A stretch of 64,000 nucleotides of DNA. Source: Galaxea fascicularis. Lineage: Eukaryota > Cnidaria > Anthozoa > Scleractinia > Euphylliidae. The position numbers and the translations under genes were made by a program. Numbering within the stretch: the first letter of the stretch is position 1; each line of letters opens with the position of its first letter. Positions 1 to 13,700 of this stretch are shown here, in pieces. The notes under the pieces are model-generated. The model did not search any database. It had not been told where the DNA came from and saw only the letters and a program-made list of their open reading frames with translations. The stretch covers positions 822,501-886,500 of the forward strand of contig OX419338.1 in NCBI GenBank assembly GCA_948470475.1, given 5' to 3'.

Positions 1-570
1 CTCTCGTAAGCGACCACCCTTGGTGCACGACAAAGTGGTCGCTTACGGGAGGTGGTCGCTTACGGGAAAGATCAACAAAATCAAGTCTAACACTGGATTG
101 ATCAATTAATTACATAAACATATTACCTAATCAGCTAAAATTAGGCAAATAGAAACTAATTTATTTGATTTTTTTCACATGCAACAAGTTTCGGGAAAAG
201 TAGAGTGGAGTGTACAGTACTTGTCAATGTGTCTCATGTTAATGAAAATCACCTGAAATTTAAACCGAACAAAACCTAGGAAAACAACGGGGTAGCGTCA
301 TTAAAAATTGAACTTTTGTCACTTCTGTAGTGATTTACTAACGATCATACATGATTATGTTGGGTGGTCGCTTACCAGAAACAGAAAACAAAAGAATATG
401 TCAAATTTCTGGCCTAAAAATTGGTCGTGGTCGCTTTAGAAATTTGAGTGGTGGTCGCTTACGAGAGAGCTCTGGGAACAGTATTTAACTGCGAGACAAA
501 ACGGTTGTTTACGAAGTGGTCGCTTACGGGAGGTAGTCGCTTACGAGAAGTGGTCGCTATGAGAGAGTTG
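1..570. repeat. Element built from repeated GTGGTCGCTTACG motifs
   Basis: The motif GTGGTCGCTTACG(G/A)GAG or close variants occur at about 36, 51, 362, 425, 452, 514, 533 and 549, with the inverse CTCTCGTAAGCGACCACC at position 1. The opposing ends suggest terminal inverted repeats of a nonautonomous DNA element with duplicated subterminal motifs. It may extend left of the window. Confidence 0.6.
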
Positions 571-647
571 ACTGTAATTTCATATTAAACGAAATTGGAA
601 ATATCGCAGACTTCAAAGCTGTTCAAACCTAGAGGTAATAGCCCAAA

Positions 648-948
648 GGGGGGGGGGGGAGGGGTACTCGGGATTTCAAGTGACGGAGATGATCAAATGG
701 AGCCAAAAGTCAAGACCCAAAAAAATCCCTGGACCAAACACGTTTGTTTGTACTTTATTCGCAGAACTACGCCAGGCACTACTGATTCTTTTTAATACCC
801 CCAAAAAATCCCTACTCAAATCAAGCTACCCAAAAAAATACTTCCCAAATTTTCGTACCTAAAAAAATCCCGGAATCGAAAATTTCAAACCCAAAAAAAT
901 CCTTCGATCATCCCCGTCACTTGAAATCCCGAGTACCCCCCCTGGGGG
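648..948. mobile_element. MITE with ~37-bp terminal inverted repeats
   Basis: The left end GGGGTACTCGGGATTTCAAG (661 on) is matched in reverse by CTTGAAATCCCGAGTACCCC ending near 940; the similarity runs through GTGACGG(A/G)GATGATC. The interior carries several CCCAAAAAAATCC-like repeats. Confidence 0.8.
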
Positions 949-2160
949 TATTAGTAAGCGTGTCAACATAATCATCTTCAAACAATAGAATATCTAAAAG
1001 TTGTCGATGAATTGCCGCCTTAAATTTATGTTTTGATATATTACATCGAATATTAAGAGGAATACAATTCCATGCCTTAGCACCGGAGCAAGAAAACGAC
1101 TTAATCCTCTACTTTGTTCTCAGTGCCAGCCTGAGAAAATCTAGTGTTATACTGATGTGCGGCAGAGGCGAGAGTTAATAAACTGGATATATTACGGGGT
1201 GCTTTGTTGTTGAAAACGTCATGTATTATAATACAAATGGATTTAATGTACAAAAAATTCAGGGGAAGAACATTATAGGAGTCAAATAAAGGGTCCCCCA
1301 TGAGATTTGAACGGTGCAAAATTGATTAGGCGAAGCGCACGCTTTTGTAGTATCAAGATCTTATTGAGATTAGATTGAGCAGCTTGGCGCCAAACTGCTA
1401 GGCCATAGTTTATATAAGGTTGAATCAAAGATCTGTAAATGTTTAGCAGAGTGCCAGAAGGAACAAAGTGCCTTAACCTCGCCAAGTTACCAAGTGATTT
1501 GCTGATTTTTGTTGCGACGTACGCAATATGATATTTCCAAGACAGATCAAGCAAGACACCGCGGTACTTTACATGGTCTCTATATTCAAGGGAAACAAAC
1601 GAATTAAGGCTGAAATCATAAATCTTTAGATCAACATTGTAATCAATTTTTTCTGATAAGGACGAAATATAACTTACGTTTAAAGATAGTTAAAGATAGT
1701 TTATTAGCCATTAGCCATTTACTGACATTACTAAGTTCAGCATTGACAGAGTATTCTTGAGAGATCTTGAGCTCTTATCAGCATAGAGTAGATTAGTATC
1801 GTCAGGAAAAAGATAGAAGCTAAATTTCTCTGATGAATTAGAAATGTCATTTATGTACAATAAAAAGTAAAAAAAGTAAAGTGGGCCTAAGACTGATCCT
1901 TAAGGCACACCGCAAAGAGTTTTTGGCTCTTTAGAAATTCTATCAACAATATCAATCAAAGCATGTTCAGTGGAGAAACGTTCACGAAATAAAAATTGAG
2001 AATGATATAACACATCATGCTTATCAAGAAAAATTTCAGGCGACTGTACATAAGTTTCTCAAATATGCGGTTGAAGGAAGAAAGGAGTGACACCGGTCCA
2101 TAGTTGTTCGGATCTAACTCATCACCGGATTTAAGGACTGGTATAATCTTCGCATGTTTT
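935..2160 (-). pseudogene. Decayed LINE reverse transcriptase fragment
   Basis: The minus strand carries non-LTR RT pieces in different frames: KIIPVLKSGDELDPNNY and SLLSSFNRIFEKLMYSRL near 2150-2010, a glycine-cysteine-like turn near 1915, and SGTLLNIYRSLIQPYINYG with KILILQKRALRLI near 1480-1330. Stops and frameshifts are frequent. The left end abuts the MITE at 648-948. Confidence 0.8.
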
Positions 2161-2519
2161 TCGTCTCCAATATATAAGCAGAAAATAAATCGAAGAATCT
2201 TTAACTGTGTTAAGTTTCCTCGAAAAGCCACCACAACAACAGAGACAGTGGGAAATGAAAACAGTTGGAAGATAAACACACGAGTGACACACACAAACGA
2301 TATACCAGAAGACTCCCAACCCCTCTCCATTCCACACTCTGTGACCAGAACAGCACACAAGCAAGCACTTAAATCTTTCATTTAATAACACACCTGAGGA
2401 TCGTGTAGTCTACAATTTTTAAGCAAAGAAACAACTGTCCTCTATACCTGACAAGCTTTTTTTCTTTGAGAATTACAGCTCTTAACAAATTGACAGTTAA
2501 AGCTACTGATATTCAGCCT

Positions 2520-2628
2520 CTGTGATGGATCCAGGGGTTGGGCCCCACTTATTATTGGACCTATGGCAAAGCCCACAGGGCCAAGGTGGCAAAAACAATG
2601 AAAGGTCCTAGGTCTGGATCCATCACAG
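2520..2628. mobile_element. Short MITE with 15-bp terminal inverted repeats
   Basis: CTGTGATGGATCCAG at 2520 is repeated in reverse as CTGGATCCATCACAG at 2614-2628. The element is 109 bp, with no coding capacity. Confidence 0.8.
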
Positions 2629-4027
2629 ATATCTTAAGTGTCAAAAATCAATACATGATATTATTAAATGCTACAAACATTTTGGTTATGTGTCTATTTG
2701 GTTGAGATTAGTCATTCAATGTAGCCATGTTACCGACTAGACTGTATAATGTTATAATTTCTATGGATTTCTGTGAAGAAATCTAGCTACCAAAATTGGC
2801 CTTAACAGGATTATAATATTTGCTTGAACTACTATTACAGTTGCTCTAATATGCACATGGGTATTAAATACCACACACAGTTTTTTTTTGCATCTTTGAA
2901 TAGAAAGAATTACCAAACAGGACCAAACAGTTGCCCATTTTTAAACTGATGAAGCTTCACTTGTTTCCTTTTTGCCCTTCTAAAGGCATCAACAGACTGT
3001 AAATCAGTCCTTATTCTGAGTTCAATTTTCCTTCAAAGAGCTGGCCCAGTACAAGCTCAGTATATCTTAAAGAAAGGCTTCCCGAAGGTTATAGTTTCAA
3101 ATCTTGGGAACAAACAGGTCTTTGATGTACATTGCACCAAGGACATGAGTCATTCTTTACCATTAGGCAAGCAATGTCCTGTGGTTTAATCGTGAAAGTA
3201 ACTTAGCATAAATCAGCAGTTGACCATTCAGTGAGACAAAGTTCTTTTACAGAATATGGCATGAAGACCACTTTTCTGAACCCCTTCTGATTTTCTTGCA
3301 TATTGCTTGCTTGGCAGAAATGCCGTGTTGTGTAACAGTAAGACAGGTACATGTACATGCATGGGAGGGTATTTAGAAATTGTAGATATTGCTAACAACA
3401 AACAACCTTGTTAGAAGAAAAAAAATGGCCAAACTAAAGATATCTGATTTGTTGTTTGAGTTTTTTTCACAAAATTAATGGCTTAGGACACATTATTTTC
3501 TTAGTCTGTTAATTGCCAGGATAGGATTAGAATGTATCTTGAAAAGCTGGCCACTCCTTTTCAAGAGCTTCCTTTAGTAACTGATTACTTTCTTGGCAAT
3601 ACTCAGAGAGAAATGATTACTATACCACCAGTGGCCTAAAAGCATACACACCTGGACAGGGGATATAATTAGAAATACATCAAATATGGCTTTAGGAACA
3701 AAGACAGGAAAATCCCCCTGAAATACAGCAATAATACATGTGCAATGTATATACATGGAGATGCACAATAAGTAGCCATCCCATCACTCACAAAATGAAA
3801 CACTCAAATAGAAACAAATAAACAAAAACTAACTTAATGAGAGTGAAAAAGCTGCTGTTCACTATCACAACTAGACTGTAAAGAAAGCTTGTTGCATAAA
3901 CCATTATTTTCTCAACCAATTTGAATACATGTAAGTTCCAGTTAATTAACCTGGATTTTTTAAGGAAGCATCATTATGTCAGAATGGCCACTTATTGCAT
4001 AACAGAGTTAAAAAACTGAACCAGAGA
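2629..4027. other. Region downstream of the Patched-like gene, no gene recognised
   Basis: The sequence is AT-rich without a convincing ORF. The part nearest 4027 is probably the 3' untranslated region of the minus-strand Patched-like gene. I did not find a clear polyadenylation signal. Confidence 0.5.
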
Positions 4028-4737
4028 TTAAAGGTTTGTATAATATGTAGTTATGCTCAAATCACTGGGTGACACTTGTGTGCTTACAGGTAATTCCTCT
4101 CCTGCTGAGCTGTGGGCAGGGTCTTGCTCTTTGTCGTTATTGATTGCTGTAGCCGCTGGGGTTGGACCAATGTCATTTTCTTCCTGGTTTGTGGAGTTTT
4201 CTTGCAGAGAAACTGATTCTTCATTTTTCTTCACACTCTCATTGTTCTCATGTTTGGCATTTTCAGCACTTGAAGTCACACCCACCTCTTCATCATTTTT
4301 CATCCCCTTGTTCTCAACTCCTATCGCTATCTCAGTGACAGTGTGTACTTCAATTTTAGTGGTTGCTGCAGTTTCATTCTCTTTTTTACGAGCCTTTCCA
4401 CAATCAGATGACAGAGTTCCTTTCTTGGATTCAAAAGACTCAAAGGATGGATTGCTCACACCTATGCCAGCCATGTTTTCAGTTCCAGCACTTGCCAAAT
4501 GAAAGTCCTTACTGCTTCCACGTTTTTTATCATTAGTCTTTCTTTCCACACTCACCCTTGCAGAGTGAGGTCTATGAACAGCAGGTTGCCAACACAGGAA
4601 GGAAAGCTCAACAGGTAATATGCACAAGCCATGAAGAAGACCGAGCACAACAATACCCAGGAACATTCGGAAAAATATGCGGAATATCTCCGAGGCAGCA
4701 AAGGCAAGTACAATCATTCCAAGGAAAGTACTGAATC
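4028..4737 (-). CDS. Last exon of Patched-like gene: TM11-12 and acidic C-terminal tail
   Basis: The exon is 710 nt, acceptor CTTATCAG|GA, ending at TAA (4030-4028). The split Gly codon restores the family motif GGFSTFLG. TM12 (FFRMFLGIVVLGLLHGLCI) is followed by a hydrophilic tail of about 175 residues with many Glu, Asn, Lys, Ser and Thr and no domain I recognise; it is probably disordered and cytosolic. Confidence 0.9.
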
Positions 4738-7700
4738 CTGATAAGGAAAGAAAAAGACATGTCAGTTAAATAACAAGAGTTTCTTGGTAACAGCAGTAGT
4801 ACATGTACTGTGGAAAAGTGGTAATTTAACCCTTTAACCCCTGAGGGGTCTCCCTTTGACGAGTAAATCGTCTGGCGTTAGAGTAAAATCTATAAAGTCA
4901 CTCTTAGGGAGGAAAGGGTTAAAGCCACGATCTCCAACACTGAAAATACGCTTTAAGGACATTCAAACCAGATCTAGAGGGCGGTAATTAAAAATGAAAA
5001 ATTAACAAGGACATAATTTGAAACTTAAGAGCAGTGCTTTTAATATCATGAATACTTTAAAGATGATTACGCAAAAAATTCCCCAGACATTGGGGAATAA
5101 AGTGCACAAGGATTTCATTTTACTAAATGGATCGCACTTTGTGCAAGGGCACCCAACAAGAAACTTTGATGAAATATCTGTTCGGGAGAGTCTACCCGTT
5201 CTAAGACTTTCAGATAATGCATTGCCAAAAAGTTACTGATTTCTTAACTAAAACATCACCTAAAAGATTTGCAACCAGGGAAATCCAGGGGAAAATAGTC
5301 CCTTAGATTTTCGGAAGGGATATTTTTGCAATTTTTGACTCTTGAAAAGGTCGCCTAGCATTTTTGGGTAAGCACGTAGTTCGCAGAGAAGTTCTTTGAA
5401 GGTGACATTCACCTAACAATTTCTGAAATGAAGATTTCATTCCCTAAAATTTTTGGGCACTTCAATTTTCAGCTAAGAAATCCGAACAGATCAAATTTTT
5501 CTAGCTGATTAAAACAACTCTTTAAACTGTCTTTAAACATTACAAGGAGCCTATCTAAATATCCCTCAAAGTTTTTTTTGCTCGTTGGGTGCCCCTGTTT
5601 GTGGCAATGCTGTAAGAGACTAGACAGTTATTTTTGTAAAATGTAGTTTTGCGTCCATGTTTTTCCTTGAACGGAACACAAAGAAAGTTGATTTGGCCAC
5701 TCAGTGATCAGTCAAAAACTCTTTTGTGCCATATCTGACTCCCATTCTTTGATTTCAAGTTTCATTCAAAGTTATTTTTAATGTTTGAAGGTGCAAAATT
5801 TAGCATTCTAGAATAATGAAGCCTTCAATCTTCTGTTCTAAAGCTTATTTAAAATTTTGGTGTCAGATATGACAGTCTACAAAACATCCAGTTTACCTCC
5901 TTGTTGTGTAAACTCATAAAATTCTGTATCCGCGCAGAATTTTTGGACACAAAATTGCTTGTTTTTATACTTTCAAAGACTAAATTCCCAAGCAAACAAA
6001 AGTGAACTGATTAATGCTAGAACTATAATGGGCTATTGTTGGCAGTGCATGCTGAAAGAACATTGCATTGCTGTTTTAATGGCTTTGATTAAATACTTGA
6101 AATGCACAAGAAAGTTGTGGAACAGGATTTGAATCGCATGTGATTATTGAGGCAGAAACCAAATATTTTAAGGCACCTTTTGATAAATATTATAATTATG
6201 TATTGATGGTATTAGTCATTGCACTTTGTGCATATTCTTATGCATATTCTTTATCTCTCCTGTTTCCTGTGACCTAATGTTTCAGTGTACAATACCTTTC
6301 TGGCTTCAATCTCTCAAAGTTCACAGGAGAGAAAACTGCTAGGAGAGTAAGCTCGATCTTTGAATATCTCATTTTTGTATAATTTAAGCTGAACAACATT
6401 TTAGTTTATTTGATTTACAGTCTCCCCAATTAGTAGAGCACTCTTGTTCAGCTAGAACAATTTGAGACTTAAATAAAGTTATTATTATTATTATAATTGT
6501 TATTATTAATTATATTCACCATGCTAGGCGGTGAATATAAAGCAAAAGAAAATGGAGGGGTCCCCGCAGGTGCATGTGATCTTTAAAAAGCCTAACCCCA
6601 TACCCCTATGATAAAATTTATTTTTAAAGGGGCACTGTCATGGGGGTTTTGCTGTTTTCTGACCCAAACTTCACAGAAATTGATTCTTTTATGACTTATA
6701 TTCGCCGACCGGTTGGCTCAGTTGGTTGAGCATCGGATTACCGTGCGGGAGGTCGTGGGTTCAATCCCCGGCCGGACCAACACTCAGGGTCTTTAAATAA
6801 CTGAGGAGAAAGTGCTGCCTTGTAATGACATCTGCAAATTGTTAGACTTTCTAGTCTTCTCGGATAAGGACGATAAACCGGGGGTCCCGTCTCACAACAC
6901 TTCAATGTTCAGAACCTTGTGGGACGTTAAAGAACCCACACACTAATCGGAAAGAGTAGGGCACGGAGTTCCCGGTGTGTTGGTCTGGTCTTTGTGCTAT
7001 TTCATGCTTCCATGGGTTGGGTGGGTTGGATAATGTAAACTGCATTTGAATATATATATATAACATAGAAAATTAGGTATATAAATCCCATTATCATATA
7101 AATCCCATTACCATTATATTCCTTGAAATGTAGGAGAAAGAAATTGATCAATTTTTTGCAGGATAAGCCATCCATAGTACAATTTTGGTTATGCCTTCAA
7201 GATGATGTGCAAGAATTTGAAAAAAAAATAGGCTAATTGTTTTCAAAATGCAATCCGTTTCCATCCTTGCCATCCGAAACAGAAGACAGTATAAGTCACA
7301 GAAAAGTAACAAAGTCCTGAGTAAATAAACGGCTTGATTAGTTTTGGGTTTTCACTGATTTGAAGACATTTTTGTAGCATCTTACAGCAGACCAAAATAG
7401 TATGACACTGCCCCTTTAAATTTTGTCACGCACGGAGGCTATTTTTTGGTTCAGCCCCGTGACCTTGAGGTTCATACTTTAATTTTTTTCAGTGGCTGCC
7501 AAACACAACTTGTCATGGAGTTTTTGTGAACATCTAGTGTTCTATACTGAAAAGGCATCACATGTAGCCTTGATTGGTGCACCATGAGCATCTGCAAAAA
7601 CTACCTGAATTTGGGCTAAACTACAGAATACAATGGCCACTTACTTAAATACCATTGAATAACAATAGTGTCCATAGTTATATGTTTCATTCTACAAAAG

Positions 7701-10700
7701 CCTCGACACCTGTAAATGAGGTGGAACAAAGAGGCCCTGTATTCTGTAGTTGCTCCTGAATTTCTAAAACGAAAAAGCACACGTGGTGGTTCTGGAGGTG
7801 ACTGTGAAGATTCTTCTAGTGGTGAAATTCTGAGTAAACAGAGGAGATAAGTCCACACAGACGGATGTGAAGATGATGAACAATAACTTCCTGCTTTCTA
7901 AGACGTTTTTGTGCATTAGAGACTTAAGAATTTGAAATTTGGGCTCTGTATAAAATCCTGATTTGTCTTAGTTTACAGAGAGCCCTGTATCCAGCAAGAT
8001 GGAAGACATGAAAGTAAGCAACAGTCATTGAATGAAGCTATCAAAGGACTTGAGTGCCGTTAATAATGTTGATGTCGAGCTTTTAATGTGATATCCATTA
8101 CACTCTGAGAAACTCATTCTTTCTGCTGATGGTAGTAACGAAATCCGTATCAACATTGTAATGTAATAGTACAATCATGTAAATAGTTTCTTATATCTCA
8201 TTCTTTTTATCTTGTGATTGTGTTTATGCTTATACCGTACATGTAAATACACTGTAGTTAGCAGGTCCACATCAGCATTTGCTACCTTTTGACTTCAACC
8301 TGCTTCATCAAGTAAAACATGTATGTATTTACACTGTATGTGTGCGTGTGTGTATGTATGTATCGAGTGGAGACGGGAAAACATGAATGAGTAATTCCCA
8401 TCCAAATTACGATTCCAGGTTGAAATCTGTGTCACTATTGTCAGACAAGTTTGATTTATCATTTGCTTGCCACGACCATCAGTGACTGTTACCTTTTTCA
8501 GATTTCTCCACACTGAAATTCCTCTCTGCATCAACAAAAGTTATGGAAACTGTGAACTATAACTTGCCGATAATTTTGACAAACATCAAAACAAACAACT
8601 CTGTGAAGCATGACATCATTCAAGATTGACCAGTTGGCGCAGGGAACTGGGGCAAGTTTCAAATTTTAGGTAATTGATAAATTGACACCATCACATGAAA
8701 GAAGGTTCACTTGGTAGTTTGACAAAGTTATGAACCTTGAAACATGGTTCAACAAGCCCTAGGATTTAAAATCCCATGGAAAACAACTTTTTGGTTCCAT
8801 GCCTAGAGACCATGGGAACCCATCTGTAACTATTTTTCAGTGCCATTAAAATTCATGGGAACCCATTTTTAATATCGTTCATTTCAATAAACATCTTGTA
8901 AATACTTTTGAAATGGAGCTTCAGTGTATACTTTTCTTGTAAGTGTCTATTAAGGTAAGATGAATCAGAAAGATAATGCTGAAAGACAAAAAGAACATTT
9001 TAATTAAAAACAGAGAATGAAATGGACAAATGCTTGAAAAAGTCCTGTAACAGATTGGGTAATATGATCATAGATAGAACTAAGAAGCATACTCACATGA
9101 AATATTCGCTGCAAATCTTGCATTTCAACAAAGAGATTTGGCCCTCATCATCAGTTTCATGGTGAAATCATCACTGAAAGACCACCTCTTAAATATTTTT
9201 AAACTTATAGTCATATTTCACTGGAAGCCATATTGATCATACAGAGAAAGGAACATGTGGGCCACCAGTACCGTGCAATGCACTCTAGGGACGGTACAAG
9301 ATGGCGGTCAGGATGAGAGAGGCTAAACAACGTTTTTGTGTCATATATAAGCAGAGTCAACCAAAGAATTGCTCTATTAGTTGAGAATCAGAGTGGGAAA
9401 AACTCATATTAAGTGAATTTTGATCGGTAAGGCTGACCATTTACATGGGAAACTATTTCGCTTCCATCATTTTAAGAGCACAGTAATGACAAGCTACCAG
9501 AAACGATCATTACCGTGAAATCCTAGGGCTTGGTTCAAAATCCATACAAATGTCTCTAATTTTGTGATAGTGTCCCCTCTCTCCTCTGCAGAGGCTCCCT
9601 CGGGGAGGTGGAGGGAGAGGTGAAAATGGGAATGGGGGCAGTGCTTGGGGGACAATGGGAAGATTGAAAGGGTCCCGGCATTTCCCTTGCACAGAGGCCC
9701 AGAAAAGCCTTCCAAAGAGGTCTCTGCAGGGGAGAGAGACAGCATCCCCCAAAACCACCAAACTCTGTTTTTTTTACGATTAATTTCTGTGATATTCTTA
9801 AAAATGAGCAAACATATTGATTTTCACCTCAGTTACTTCCAAATAGTAGGTACACGGAGCTTTACACTTGTCAGAAAAGTTAATATTTTTGAGAGTTTAT
9901 AATTATGGTTAATTTATGAGATGCACCCTCAAAATAACAGATGTTTGTATGGATTTTGAACCATGTTTCAAGGCCCATAACTTGGTCTCTGTTCAAAACA
10001 ATTCAAAATTGGTCAAATGACCAACCTCAACATTATCTTTCATGTGGTGTCAATTTACTGATTGCTTAAAATTTGAAATTTGAGGGTTGGCGCAGTGGTG
10101 AGAGTGCTCGCCTTCCACCAATGTGTCCCAGGTTTGATTTCCGGACTCAGCGTCATTTGTGGGTTGTGTTTGTTGGTTCTCTACTCTGCTCCGAGAGGTT
10201 TTTCTCTGGGTACTCCGGTTTTCCCCTCTCATCAAAAACCAGTATTTGATTTGATTTGTAATAGATTTCAGGGCCACAAGTCTATTAGCCCATGGCTATT
10301 ATATGTGCTACCCTGACTAAATAAAGTTATTATTATTATTATTATTATTATTATACCCCAACTCCCTGCACAACTCCTAAATGGCCAATAGGGATCTGTT
10401 CTTTAAATAACTAGCCATATTACAATTAGATTTTAAAAAACTATCATTGGAAGAGGCCCATTATGGGGGATGGGCTCTCCTACCCGAATCTTCGTCTCTT
10501 GGTCATGATCATGAATTACATGTACTAGAAAATCTGTATGGGTTTGTTGAACAAAAATCACAAGTCTGTGACCAATCACAACAAGTGGCCTTTCCTTTGC
10601 TAAATTAATACAAGGAAATCTGTTTCTTTTTTTATTTTAAATTTGGAAAGACACTACCTAAAGCTGACTTGACTTACCTCCCATGAAAACACTTGCACCC

Positions 10701-13700
10701 AGTGTAGTCAGAGCATCCACTACTCGCTCATTGGCTGTTGCCTTGCTTGATGTCATGTAAGCATGTGCAATGTGCGCACTATAGTCGACTGCAAACCCAA
10801 CAGCCATGACGAGATTGATCATGGACACAGAGTTCAAGGACACATTCCAGATTACCATCAGGCCAAAAAGCTCGCATATCAGAGAAACAAAATTGACCAC
10901 CACCAATGCAGTTAGTGTGCAGTCAATTAAAAATGGGCTTGTGATGACTAAGACTGTAATGGCTGCTATCACAAGGTTTCTCAAGGTCTCACTGGATGTT
11001 ATAGCATACTGCTCAAAGAAGATGAATGGCCGCGCGGCAGGAAAGGAGTTGAGCTTGGACTTTTCTGCAATGTCCCTTCGGAGTGTTTGCATTGCATTTT
11101 TTTGGAATGTGGAACTACCAGAACTTTTCATAAAGCCAAGGATACGTGAAGCTTCTAACTTTTTCCCATCCTCTGAAAACATCAAGTCTTGAGAGAAATA
11201 CGAAAAAGTGGGAACACGTAGGAATTGTTTCACTTGTGGCAAAAATGCAGAACCAAGGATGCTCGTGTTTCTTGCCTCTGCAAATTGTGCAAAGGAATCA
11301 ATCCACGAGAGTGACCGGTTTCTATAATATTTGTTGTCTACAACAATGTTGGTTAGCTTTCTGAGTTCTTTCTGGGTAGAGTCTGCTCCATAATCAATGT
11401 CCCCTGTCTCAACGATGCTTACTGGAATGGACAATTCAAAGTGTTTTTCTTCAGCAGACAAAAATTGTTTCAGGTAAGAATCATCCTTTGCCAGGATTCT
11501 CCTATCAAATGCTTCATCAACTTGGGTGACACCATAAATTCCAGCACCAAGTAATGCTATTGATAGAATCATAACCACAGCTTTAGTGACAGGATAAGTC
11601 AGAAACATGCCCCATGCCCTCATGACACGATTTGCTGTCTGTGGAAGAGGCTCATCCCAGGCTGGTGCACCTTCTTTTGGTGGAGGGGCTCGGCAGCATG
11701 GTAAGAAGTCTCGGCGGCCTGCCCTGATTCTCTTAATATCATAAGACATGATCGCCACAAAGTATGTAACTATCATCAAAAAGGCCAGAGTGACAGTCAG
11801 TGCAGCATAGATACAGAAATACCTGTAAAAAATAATGAACACAGATTGAGTGAGTTGCATTTCCTTGACAGTGCTCAAGACTAACTTTTCAGTGTACTAG
11901 CCCAGTGGTTATAGTGCACATGTTTGATTCACTAGCCAAAACTAATGTTTCATTAGCCAAACTTGTTTCTTAGCAATTTTATTTCAGTTTCAGAACCATT
12001 TTTCCAACCACAATACTGAAATGAAAGATCTGAACTTATTGTCAGCTTTTTGGAAATAAGTTTCTTTCACATTTGAAAGTGTTATAATGAGTTCATTTCA
12101 TAACACAGCAGCTGAATATAAAAATCTTCATTTTAAGGGGTTTGAACAAGGATGCCAAATAAATACTAGCCTGCGTTTAGCTGACAGTAAACTTGAACAA
12201 TGCAAAAGCAGAAACTTGGTTTCTCTTAGACGGTTTCCACAAACTAAGAGAAAGGAAAGTTTTAGGGGCACTCTTGAAAAATCTGTTACACAACTGTTAT
12301 CAAAACTTTTGCAACTTGCCACCAAAAAACATTCCTTTCTCTCAAAATGCTGATTTATGATCTCTGATGAATGACATAATTTGTTCCATCTTAATTTTCC
12401 TTGGAAGTTGTAAACATTGATATTAAAATAATATGCATTATTCAAATTTGTGAATTACACTGTACGTGCACTCTTTTTTTCTCTCTTCTTATTAATTTTT
12501 TTGAAGTAATTGAAAGAAAAGCATACACGACTTTTTTTTAGTATAAAAATAATCCTAGTCCTATCTAGACTTCTGTGAATTCTAATTTGCATCACGCAGA
12601 TTGTTGCAGACTGAGATCCATTGTTTGTCTTTGTTTTTTATTTATGCTGAATTTCAGAGGACTTTTCAGGTAACTGGACACAATGTGATTTTTGTTAACA
12701 CTCAGACGTGACCACATGGTTGTGTTTTTCTTGGTTTTGGTCAATGTTTGGGTCATTTCGATTAGCCTTTGGTTGAATAAATGTTCATAAATTTGGTCTG
12801 TGGTTTTTCCTGAACACAGTTTGTCATTTGTCGTTTTAGTAAGGAAAAACAGAACTGAAAAAAGTCAATAATAATAATTATTGTGCTTTTGTTTTTTGGT
12901 AATTTAAAGTTATTGCTCCAGGCAGTAAATTACGTGATATTTGCTACAGTTGATGGTTAAAATTCTGCACGCTTTGACTCAATTCTCTTAAACGATTTCC
13001 TCTGGTCTTCCAGTGCTCACTAGCCAAAGTGGCCTACTGGAAGTTTTACTAGTGGATTGTTGACTACCATTAGTCTTGAGCCCTGCTTGAATTATCTCTT
13101 GAGTGTAGGAAACCTGATTTTATATACAGTGTTAAGACGTGATGAAGGCACACATTAACTCTCCTCTCCCCTCAGTGGAAGGTGATGGCATACCAATATT
13201 GGTTTGCCACCACCTTCTATTCCACCACCATGTTTTTAAAACCATGATAACAAATTTTCCATGTTAACTTTCATTCCTCATGGACACCATGACAGGGTCA
13301 TGGATTACCAATACTTCTCAACTTGACAAATTTGGGTAAAGATTTCCAGACAGCCCGGACAGCCCCATACATTAATATTATAAATGTATCACTGTCATGT
13401 ACTAATGGAGTTTGAGTTACTAAATGTATGTCCCCTGTGCTCACTGGTTTGTTACCAAAGATGCAACTGAGATGAAGTCAGATCAAAGGAGCAAGAAGTG
13501 TTTGCTTTTTTTTGGATTTGATGTTATTTTATATTGTTGAATGTGGGTTTGAACAGATGCAGGGTTTGATTCCTGAGTGACTGTGTTTTTTTTTTTCAAC
13601 AAAAGGACTTTTAGTCCAAGAACAACAAAATGTCCCAGGCTGTCTAACAAGAAAGGTAATAGCTCTTGAAATGCTTGTTTGAGTAAGTCAGATTTTGCAT

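Larger units (their letters stand above)
4738..10677 (-). other. Intron of Patched-like gene, filled with SINEs and inverted-repeat elements
   Basis: This is a 5.9-kb GT-AG intron in phase 1. It holds MITEs at 4826-4922, 5147-5595 and 6623-7420, a large inverted-repeat element at 8652-10083, and SINEs at 6703-7046 and 10083-10353. Between 7425 and 8640 I see only a short GT-rich run (8338-8362) and no recognisable gene. Confidence 0.8.

Noticed and set aside
2104..2385. 93-codon plus-strand ORF
   Set aside because: Lies across the edge of the decayed LINE; low-complexity Thr-rich sequence, no family.
4053..4502. 149-codon plus-strand ORF opposite the last Patched-like exon
   Set aside because: It mirrors the C-terminal tail on the other strand; the minus-strand frame has splice-phase and TM support.
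6705..6779. tRNA gene candidate
   Set aside because: It has A- and B-box-like sequences but continues into a SINE body, and the stems do not pair fully. Called a SINE.
8338..8362. CRISPR-like or regulatory repeat in GTGTGTGTATGTATG
   Set aside because: Plain GT-rich simple repeat.
9494..9811. 105-codon minus-strand ORF
   Set aside because: Lies in the interior of the inverted-repeat element 8652-10083; Pro/Ser/Gly-rich translation of G-rich DNA.
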